Source of the DNA: CAIUGU01 sp965279735
GTDB lineage: Bacteria > Pseudomonadota > Gammaproteobacteria > Steroidobacterales > Steroidobacteraceae
DNA length: 64,000 nt
Direction of reading: 5' to 3'
NCBI GenBank assembly: GCA_965279735.1
Contig: OZ257260.1
Span: forward strand, 3,534,001 to 3,598,000
Shown: in pieces, positions 58,118 to 64,000 of the stretch
Layout: each line of letters opens with the position of its first letter
Position numbering within the stretch: position 1 is the stretch's first letter
Made by a program: the position numbers and the translations under genes
Notes under the pieces: generated by a model
Databases searched by the model: none
What the model was told of the DNA's origin: nothing
The model's input: only the letters and a program-made list of their open reading frames with translations

Positions 58118-58777
58118 TTATGCGGCGTCAGGCGCCGTTGCAGTGAGCCAACCGGCTTGAATTCCCCGATGTCCTGTTTTCAAACGACATAAGGGGCAGC
58201 GCGACGGAGCAATCGCCAGGGCGTCGCGGACGAATGCTCCGCCGCAGACCGGGCAGCGCTCCACCTTAAGATCCTCGCCGTTGGCCAGCGCGCGCAGCAG
58301 GAACCAGGCATGTTCGAACGACAGGTGCGAACCTCGCCACGACTGCTGGTAGGTTTCAAAAGCATCGCAGAACAGTTCACCGAATTCGAGCGTTCGCTGG
58401 GTTGAAGTGCCGTCGCGGGAAGTTGGCAACAGGCCGAGCGCGGCAAAGATGCCGGCCAGCAGCGACGCTTCCAGTTGCGTGACGGTGTTGCGGATGAAAA
58501 AAGTGACCTGCTGGGGCGACTTGCCGCGCTTCCGGCGTACCGTGCGCCCCTCCGGGCTCGCCGTGATGTAGCTCCGGTATAGCTTGCGGATCCGATCGTC
58601 CGTCAGGCCGGTACACAGCCGGATCGTGCAGGTACGGGCCTCGTGCCGGATCATCCTGAGTGCCAGATCGAACCGCAGGAGGTCCCGGGTATAGCGGTGT
58701 TCGGTGATGCGCATGGGGACTCCCTGTCCTCGCAATTGATCGGAAATTGACCCTGGATCGTGTTCCGGACGCGGCAT
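58118..58777 (-). CDS. FlhC-like transcriptional activator
   Basis: Regulator of 219 residues from the ATG at 58777 (GGGAGG five bases before); the ATG at 58714 also has an SD and would remove 21 residues. Matches to FlhC: LRFDLALRMIRHEARTCTIR, then GLTDDRIRKLYRSY (DNA-binding part), FCDAFETYQQSWRG, LSFEHAWFLLRALANGEDLKVERC and a four-cysteine zinc site CPVCGGAFV...CPLC. FlhC with FlhD activates flagellar or other class II genes. No flagellar genes lie in this window. It is divergent from a gene whose product has FlhD-like segments, and it may extend into the aldehyde dehydrogenase operon 73 bp downstream. Confidence 0.85.
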   Translation of the reverse strand: MPRPEHDPGSISDQLRGQGVPMRITEHRYTRDLLRFDLALRMIRHEARTCTIRLCTGLTDDRIRKLYRSYITASPEGRTVRRKRGKSPQQVTFFIRNTVTQLEASLLAGIFAALGLLPTSRDGTSTQRTLEFGELFCDAFETYQQSWRGSHLSFEHAWFLLRALANGEDLKVERCPVCGGAFVRDALAIAPSRCPLCRLKTGHRGIQAGWLTATAPDAA

Positions 58778-58806
58778 GGCGTCCTCCCTTTGGTTATGGC
58801 ATAAAT

Positions 58807-58838
58807 ACCATATATGGTCCAAACGGACCATATATGGT
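58807..58838. promoter_or_regulatory. Double palindrome between the FlhC-like and FlhD-like genes
   Basis: ACCATATATGGTCC (58807-58820) and GGACCATATATGGT (58825-58838) are inverse copies with a 4-base spacer; each also contains the 12-bp perfect palindrome ACCATATATGGT. It lies in the 94-bp gap between divergent starts, 30 bp from one and 33 bp from the other. Two dimer sites 18 bp apart suit a cooperatively binding repressor or activator. Confidence 0.7.
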
Positions 58839-58871
58839 TATTTTCAGGCTATTTCAGAGAGGGAGAGGGAA

Positions 58872-59510
58872 GTGGAGATACCGAAGAGTTATTTCAGGCA
58901 TGTGCCCATCTTGGCACCCGCAGCCGTCGCGCTGCTCATCAAGATCAACCGGGACTACCTCGACCTGCTGATCGCCGGATGGCAGGAAGGGGCCAGCGTG
59001 CTGGATGACGGGGTGATGAGTCAGTTGGGCGGTGTCCCGGCCGAAGTGCTCGATTCGATCGCCGCCTGTTCCTATGCGCTCTTCGCGCTCGAGTTTCCGG
59101 CTGATTTCTCCGCGACCCGGATTGCCTCGCAGGTCCACGATCCGGTGACCGAGCGTTACAGCACGTCTGCCGGCGACGCGGGGGCCTGGCCCGCATTCAT
59201 CACCACGGCGTGGTTCTACGCCTGGCACCTGAGTCGAAACAGTCCGCTGTCGGCCCGTGTCATGCTGGGGCTGTCGATTGCGGGCGCGGAGGAGCTGGCA
59301 CGGCTCGATCCCTGGCAGCTGCGCCATATCGCGGGGCGGCAACCTGCGCCGCTGTCGCCGCGCTGGCCGACCAATCCCTGCTTCTGGCCTGATCTCGTCC
59401 GTTTCGCGGACAACCGGAATCCACTGAGGCTCTGCGTCGCGAGATTGCTGGGGATGCAGCTGCTCGCTGCAGACATGGTGCCGTTGCCGGCCGCCCGCGA
59501 GCGGCGCTGA
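58872..59510 (+). CDS. Protein with two FlhD-like segments, partner of FlhC-like regulator
   Basis: Protein of 212 residues, from a GTG at 58872 with a purine-rich SD (GGGAGAGGGA); a longer frame to 58776 reads through the operator and adds a poor N-terminus. Residues 24-75 (INRDYLDLLIAGWQEG, then VMSQLGGVPAEVLDSIAACS and YALFALEF) follow the FlhD pattern 'IN-x-x-YL-x-L-L ... LG ... L-x-x-I-A'. Residues 113-155 (AWHLSRNSPLSARVMLGLSI then AGAEELARLDPWQLRHIAG) fit the same pattern again. FlhD is normally 116 residues and a dimer, so this could be a fused pseudo-dimer. Pattern matching by eye only; the FlhC-like neighbour supports it. Confidence 0.55.
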   Translation: MEIPKSYFRHVPILAPAAVALLIKINRDYLDLLIAGWQEGASVLDDGVMSQLGGVPAEVLDSIAACSYALFALEFPADFSATRIASQVHDPVTERYSTSAGDAGAWPAFITTAWFYAWHLSRNSPLSARVMLGLSIAGAEELARLDPWQLRHIAGRQPAPLSPRWPTNPCFWPDLVRFADNRNPLRLCVARLLGMQLLAADMVPLPAARERR

Positions 59511-59540
59511 GGCACATCATCATGATAGGCTTCGCGGCCC

Positions 59541-60473
59541 ATGAAAGCCCTGTCGCTGAGCCAGCTTACCAAGACATACAAGAACGGAGTCCATGCCCTC
59601 AAGGGCATCGATCTGGATGTCGAGGAAGGCGATTTCTTCGCACTGCTCGGGCCCAACGGGGCCGGCAAGACCACGGCGATCGGCATCGTGACTTCGCTGG
59701 TGAACAAGACCAGCGGCAAGGTCCGGGTGTTTGGCCACGATATCGACAGTCACCTTGAACTGGCCAAGTCCTGCATCGGCCTCGTCCCGCAGGAAATCAA
59801 TTTCAACCAGTTCGAAACCGTATCGACCATCCTCGTGAACCAGGCCGGGTTCTACGGCATCCCCCGCAACGTCGCACGCGACCGGGTGGACAGGTATCTC
59901 ACGCAACTGCAGCTCTTCGAGAAGCGCAACGCGATATCGCGCAGCCTGTCGGGAGGCATGAAGCGCCGGCTGATGATCGCCCGTGCACTCATTCATGAAC
60001 CGCGCCTGCTGATCCTGGATGAGCCAACCGCGGGCGTAGACATTGAAGTCCGTCGTTCCATGTGGGACTTCGTTCGCCAGATCAATGCAGCAGGCACGAC
60101 GATCATCCTTACGACGCATTATCTGGAGGAAGCCGAAACGCTTTGCCGCAATGTTGCAATCATCGACAAGGGCTCGATCATCGAGAACGACCGGATGAGC
60201 CGCGTCCTGCGCAAGCTTCACGCCGAGGTCTTCGTATTCAACCTGCGCGATCCACTGGCCGCGGTGCCCGCCATGCCGGGTTATCCGGTGGTCATGCCTG
60301 ACGATCACACGCTCGAGATCGAGGTGTCGAAGGAGCAGAGCCTCAACGACATCTTCACCCGTCTGACCGCGCAGCGGATCGAAGTGCTGTCCATGCGCAC
60401 CAAGACCAATCGCCTCGAAGAAACCTTCATGCGCCTTGTCGAAGGACCGAAGTCGGCGGGAGCCGCACGTTGA
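59541..60473 (+). CDS. yadG: ABC exporter ATPase (YadG-like)
   Basis: ATPase of 310 residues from an ABC-2 exporter pair. Walker A LGPNGAGKTTAIG, Q-loop VPQEINFNQFETV, signature LSGGMKRRLMIARAL, Walker B LLILDEPTAGVDIEVR and H-loop LTTHYLEEAETLC are intact. The VPQEINFN stretch and the C-terminal domain (TKTNRLEETFMRLVEG) are features of YadG. The substrate is unknown. The stop overlaps the permease TTG start by 4 bp. Confidence 0.9.
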   Translation: MKALSLSQLTKTYKNGVHALKGIDLDVEEGDFFALLGPNGAGKTTAIGIVTSLVNKTSGKVRVFGHDIDSHLELAKSCIGLVPQEINFNQFETVSTILVNQAGFYGIPRNVARDRVDRYLTQLQLFEKRNAISRSLSGGMKRRLMIARALIHEPRLLILDEPTAGVDIEVRRSMWDFVRQINAAGTTIILTTHYLEEAETLCRNVAIIDKGSIIENDRMSRVLRKLHAEVFVFNLRDPLAAVPAMPGYPVVMPDDHTLEIEVSKEQSLNDIFTRLTAQRIEVLSMRTKTNRLEETFMRLVEGPKSAGAAR

Positions 60474-61273
60474 GCGCTTCTCCGGCTACCGGGGAAGCGG
60501 GAAGATTCAGGCTGAATCTCGTCGGATTCAACACCATCGTCATCCGCGAGTTCAACCGCATCGTGCGGATCTGGGGCCAGACGCTGCTGCCGCCCGCAAT
60601 CACCGCGACGCTTTATTTCATCATCTTCGGCAGCCTGATCGGCCAGCGGATCGGGGCGATGGGCGGCTACACGTACCTGCAGTACATCGCGCCCGGGCTC
60701 ATCATGATGTCCATCATCACCAACTCCTATGGCAACGTGGTGTCGTCGTTCTTCGGTGCGAAGTTCGGGAAGCACATCGAGGAGCTGCTGGTTTCGCCGT
60801 TGCCCAACTGGCTTATCGTCACCGGCTACATGTGTGGCGGAATGCTACGCGGCCTGCTGGTGGGCGCAGTCGTCACGGTTATTTCCCTGCTGTTCACGCA
60901 TCTGCAGGTGGCGCACCTGTTCGTCGTGTTGTCGGCGGTGCTGCTGACTTCCATCGTGTTCGCGCTGGCGGGCCTCATCAATGCGATCTTCGCGAAGAAC
61001 TTCGACCAGATCACGTTCATCCCGACGTTCATCCTGACGCCGCTGACCTATTTCGGCGGCGTGTTCTACACGATCGCGCTACTTCCCGGATGGGCGCAGA
61101 CCTTAAGTCACGGCAACCCCATCCTCTATATGGTCAACGCCTTTCGCTACGGATTTCTCGGCGTTTCGGACGTCAACCTGGCAGTGGCCTACGCGATCAT
61201 GCTCGGATCCGCCGCGGCTCTCTTCATCGCCTGCGTGTGGCTGCTCGAGAGAGGCACGGGGACCCGCGAGTAG
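60470..61273 (+). CDS. yadH: ABC-2 type permease (YadH-like)
   Basis: Membrane subunit of 267 residues, starting at TTG overlapping the ATPase stop (TTGA). Six membrane helices: LLPPAITATLYFIIFGSLIG, YIAPGLIMMSIITNSYGNVVSSFF, LVGAVVTVISLLFTHL, LFVVLSAVLLTSIVFALAGLIN, TPLTYFGGVFYTIALLPG and AVAYAIMLGSAAALFIACVWLL. The ISPLPNW-like segment after KFGKHIEELLVSPLPNWLI and the HGNPILYMVNAFRYGFLGVSDV motif are typical of YadH. It forms the exporter with the preceding ATPase. Confidence 0.92.
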   Translation: MSASPATGEAGRFRLNLVGFNTIVIREFNRIVRIWGQTLLPPAITATLYFIIFGSLIGQRIGAMGGYTYLQYIAPGLIMMSIITNSYGNVVSSFFGAKFGKHIEELLVSPLPNWLIVTGYMCGGMLRGLLVGAVVTVISLLFTHLQVAHLFVVLSAVLLTSIVFALAGLINAIFAKNFDQITFIPTFILTPLTYFGGVFYTIALLPGWAQTLSHGNPILYMVNAFRYGFLGVSDVNLAVAYAIMLGSAAALFIACVWLLERGTGTRE

Positions 61274-61303
61274 GTCCCCGGCCTGATCCGCCCAAAGTCA
61301 GCG

Positions 61304-61915
61304 CTACTTCTGCTTCCAGGCGCCGCCGCCGTCCTTGTAGTACCAGCCACCGCTCGCGCGATCGATCCAGCGCTGCGCGAAGGTCTTGCGGATATCGGCT
61401 TCCCATTCGGGATGACCGTTGGCCTTGGCAATCTCGCGATACAGGTTCGTGCGATCCGCGTTCTCGTCGGTGACCAGCTTGCGGGCTGCGTTGCGCTCCG
61501 GCAGCGGGATTGCATTCTGGTCGCGCACGTCGATGAGTCCATCGTTCGTGAAGCCCACGGCACCCGAATCGTAGTAAGGCTTCAGCTGGCCGTGCCGGGC
61601 CTCCATGGACTGCGTGATCGCGCGGACCGCAGGCGTGGCGATATTGAGGTCAGCCTGCGCGTGAGCAGCCGGCACGATGAAGTCGAGTACATTGCCCGCC
61701 GCTGCCAGCAGCATGCGAGGTGCGGCTGCCGGTGAAGCAATCGACGTCTGCGGACGATTCGATTCGGTCGGCTTCTGGGCGGGACCCCACACATCCTCGA
61801 TGATGCGGTCTGCTGCCTTTTCTGCAGCCGCTGCAGGAAAGTAGACGTTGATGGTTACGCAGGCCGACAGGAACAGGCAGACGGCGGCAAACTTGAGCGG
61901 AATATAGCGGCGCAT
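61304..61915 (-). CDS. ydbL: YdbL-family (DUF1318) lipoprotein
   Basis: Lipoprotein of 203 residues, from the ATG at 61915 with AAGGAG seven bases upstream. The lipobox is LSAC (AVCLFLSACVTINVYFPAAAAEKAADRIIEDVWG). After a linker (about 50-90), the DUF1318 domain follows: RAITQSMEARHGQLKPYYDSGAVGFTNDGLIDVRDQNAIPLPERNAARKLVTDENADRTNLYREIAKANGHPEW. In E. coli, YdbL acts with YdbH and the small lipoprotein YnbE in phospholipid transport. Here no separate ynbE fits into the 68-bp gap, and the TINVYFP segment at the YdbL N-terminus resembles what YnbE contributes. Confidence 0.9.
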   Translation of the reverse strand: MRRYIPLKFAAVCLFLSACVTINVYFPAAAAEKAADRIIEDVWGPAQKPTESNRPQTSIASPAAAPRMLLAAAGNVLDFIVPAAHAQADLNIATPAVRAITQSMEARHGQLKPYYDSGAVGFTNDGLIDVRDQNAIPLPERNAARKLVTDENADRTNLYREIAKANGHPEWEADIRKTFAQRWIDRASGGWYYKDGGGAWKQK

Positions 61916-61983
61916 GGGTTGTCTCCTTGAGGCCAGGCTGCCAGAAGTCTGGCACGTCCTTCGTGAACCGGATCTGAATCGTA

Positions 61984-64000
61984 TCATTGCACTACGGGCC
62001 CTTCCGACTCCGCAATTGCCTCGAGTTGCGCGACGAGGCGTGGCCAGTCGACCTGGGTTGCATTGCCTATCACGTCGATGCGAGGCAGTCCCTTGCCCTT
62101 GACGAGATAGTACCCGCCGTTCGGTGCCGGATCGACGCCGTCCATCAGGCAGATTTCGTTCTGCAGCCGGCAGGAGATACCGAGCCGCGCGTAGTTGAAT
62201 TCATCGAAGAAGCTCATGAAGCCACTCGACAGCGCGGCGCCTATGCCTGCGCCACCACCGCCGATGTTGCCGATGTTCTGCACGGCACGCTGGCTGATGC
62301 GATGCTTTGAACGATCCTCGGGTGGCGTATAGAGCCGCAAATCGAATTCCACCGGCATCCAGTTGAACAGCACCATCTCGTTGACGTAACCCGACAGTCG
62401 GCCGGTGATGAGGCCGAACGAGAACGCGGAAGTCACCTGCTCGAGGTCGAGGTTATAGATGCCGATGCTCGAATACAGCCTCGGCCAGGCGCTGAACGGT
62501 TGTTCGAGACGCAGGTCGCTCACTTCGATCCGGCCGTCGAAGACCTGCGCTTGCAGTGTCGTGGCCAGCGTCAGGATGCCGTCTTCCAGCCTGAGGTCCG
62601 TGATCTTGCCCGCCAGTTGTCCGCCGAATTCGGGCCAGCCGAATGCACGTGACAGGAGTCGGACACTGACAGGCAGGATGTCCGCATCCAGTGCAAAAGC
62701 CATGTCCGGAAGACCGGCCGATGTGATGCGAAAGCGGCCTACTTCGAGCGCGCCATCCAGCACCGGAAGATGGATGGCCTTCAGCAGTTCAAAGTCGCGC
62801 GCGCTGGCACGGAAGTCTAGAGTGGTCGGGCCGAGGTCGAGCCCGAGCAGCAAGCCGCCCTCCCATGCCAGTCGCGAAGCGGGCGATGATTCTGCGGAAT
62901 TGCCGCCACGCCAGGCGACATTGCCGTGCAGTCCGAAAAAAGCAAATTTGCCGGTGCCATCGTCTGCCGATACGCCGTCGAGCGTGAGCTCCACCTGTTG
63001 CGGCACGCCCGCCGCAATCACGATGTGGCCCGCCACCGTCCCGATGGTTTCCAGTTGCTTGAACGCCGTGTCGAGCAGGAAAGGCTGCAGATAACTGGCG
63101 TACGCACCCGGGAACTCGAGTTTCTCGATCATGACGTCGAGCTGCTCCAGCATCGATTCACTCGCCGGGTTCACGATGCCTGAGCCTTGCCCTTTCAGAA
63201 CCGCACTATGGTCGACCGCGAAGCGGTTGAACGCGATACGGCCGTCACTTCGCAAGCTGCCGGCTGCGGTCGCAACGAGGTGATGAATGCCGAGATCCAG
63301 AAATACGGGCTCTGCGTAGGCTTGCCCGCCGGTTGCCTGTACTGCGACTGCGAAATCCCAGTCGCCGCCGCGTTGTTCGACATGACCCGACAATGCGGCA
63401 GCCAGTTTGTCGCTCGCGAGCGTGCCCGTTTCGTTTGCTGTCGTCAGATCCATCATGGTGGTCCTGAAGTCGATGCTCGCAGGCATCGCTCCCTTCCCGT
63501 GGGCTGTCAGCTCAAGGTCGAGCGTCCCCTCGGCCGTCATGACGGGAAGCGGAACAGAAAAGGTGTTGGCAAGTGCAAGGAGAGAACCCACGTTCACTGA
63601 CTTCAATTGCACATCCGCAGTCCAGGCCTGATCGCGCAACGTGACTCGTCCGGAGGCCTTGCCCTTGCCGAGATTCAGGTCTTCGACCCGGACATCAAGT
63701 GCGCCGCTTGCAAGCTCGTACGTCAACGCTGCACGGAAGCGCTGTCGACCGAGTTCCGGCAACACCGCATCGACGGTGGCTTCGGCACAGCTGAGACTGC
63801 GGCTTTCGAGCTGGAACGCAGGGCAATTCACGGTGACGTTGCGGAGCGGCGCTGCAATTCCCTCGACAGCAATCAGGCCGGCCGTCAATCGGGCGCCCTT
63901 CAGGTTGGCGCCGGATTGCGCAAGTCCGAGCGTGATGTGCAGGTTGCTCGCGCGCCAGCCATCGCCCGCGATTGCCTCGAGGTCCACCGTCGCGGTATCG
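61984..64000 (-). CDS. ydbH: YdbH-family AsmA-like intermembrane lipid transport protein, N-terminus beyond window
   Basis: The frame is open to the window edge and lacks the N-terminus, which holds the membrane anchor; 671 of roughly 880 residues are visible. Repeating beta-strand segments are typical of the AsmA/TamB bridge proteins. The conserved C-terminal part reads VNEMVLFNWMPVEFDLRLYTPPEDRSKHRISQRAVQNIGNIGGGGAGIGAALSSGFMSFFDEFNYARLGISCRLQNEICLMDGV. It would span the periplasm and let phospholipids move between membranes, together with YdbL downstream and, partly redundantly, TamB. Confidence 0.92.
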   Translation of the reverse strand, partial: DTATVDLEAIAGDGWRASNLHITLGLAQSGANLKGARLTAGLIAVEGIAAPLRNVTVNCPAFQLESRSLSCAEATVDAVLPELGRQRFRAALTYELASGALDVRVEDLNLGKGKASGRVTLRDQAWTADVQLKSVNVGSLLALANTFSVPLPVMTAEGTLDLELTAHGKGAMPASIDFRTTMMDLTTANETGTLASDKLAAALSGHVEQRGGDWDFAVAVQATGGQAYAEPVFLDLGIHHLVATAAGSLRSDGRIAFNRFAVDHSAVLKGQGSGIVNPASESMLEQLDVMIEKLEFPGAYASYLQPFLLDTAFKQLETIGTVAGHIVIAAGVPQQVELTLDGVSADDGTGKFAFFGLHGNVAWRGGNSAESSPASRLAWEGGLLLGLDLGPTTLDFRASARDFELLKAIHLPVLDGALEVGRFRITSAGLPDMAFALDADILPVSVRLLSRAFGWPEFGGQLAGKITDLRLEDGILTLATTLQAQVFDGRIEVSDLRLEQPFSAWPRLYSSIGIYNLDLEQVTSAFSFGLITGRLSGYVNEMVLFNWMPVEFDLRLYTPPEDRSKHRISQRAVQNIGNIGGGGAGIGAALSSGFMSFFDEFNYARLGISCRLQNEICLMDGVDPAPNGGYYLVKGKGLPRIDVIGNATQVDWPRLVAQLEAIAESEGPVVQ

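Overview
The window is high-GC DNA from a Gram-negative bacterium. It has outer-membrane machinery (TonB receptor, TamA/TamB, YdbH, an MCE lipid transporter, GspA/GspB), compact operons with 1-4 bp overlaps, and an FlhC-type regulator. Together these suggest a gammaproteobacterium of the Xanthomonadales/Steroidobacterales kind. That placement is inferred from gene content, since no rRNA gene is present. No tRNA, rRNA, CRISPR array, prophage or transposase gene was recognised.

Layout. 1-6264: the end of a FecR-type anti-sigma factor, an STN-type TonB receptor, a quinoprotein dehydrogenase and a cytochrome c. 6311-9940: response regulator, histidine kinase and periplasmic Do protease, with an SD-masking hairpin, a direct-repeat box ahead of the protease and a strong terminator. 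9939-13924: AcvB/VirJ and MprF, which remove and make lysyl-phosphatidylglycerol. 14009-17035: HemD, a 34-residue basic protein, a LysR regulator, an acetyltransferase and dodecin. 17071-19016: an AT-richer islet bounded by 30-bp inverted repeats. It carries an octapeptide-repeat exported protein and an orphan protein. 19040-26903: acetyltransferase, Uma2 nuclease, GspB/ExeA, a DUF4399 protein, FadE and malate dehydrogenase. 27110-34983: a small monooxygenase-fold protein, a Kef-type antiporter and a six-gene operon with an MCE/Mla-like lipid transporter. 35005-39185: a small gene pair split by a 308-bp MITE-like element, then several small orphan genes. 39420-49317: FHA coiled-coil protein, thermonuclease, PLD-family enzyme, ABC-F ATPase, EAL/GGDEF protein, M15 peptidase and an SRPBCC protein. 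49366-58044: the tamB, tamA, NRDE, nudC and aldehyde dehydrogenase operon. 58118-59510: an FlhC-like gene facing a gene for a protein with two FlhD-like segments, across a double palindrome. 59541-64000: YadG/YadH exporter and YdbL/YdbH.

The commonest theme is envelope lipid handling. The MCE transporter, TamAB and YdbH/YdbL are three systems linked to phospholipid movement between membranes, and MprF/AcvB sets the lysyl-PG level. The two-component/Do-protease block adds envelope stress sensing. The most novel-looking items are the divergent FlhC-like/tandem FlhD-like pair with its operator, the repeat-bounded islet, the MITE between two TA-like genes, a dispersed stop-codon-proximal repeat, and two probable CTG start codons (tamA, nudC).
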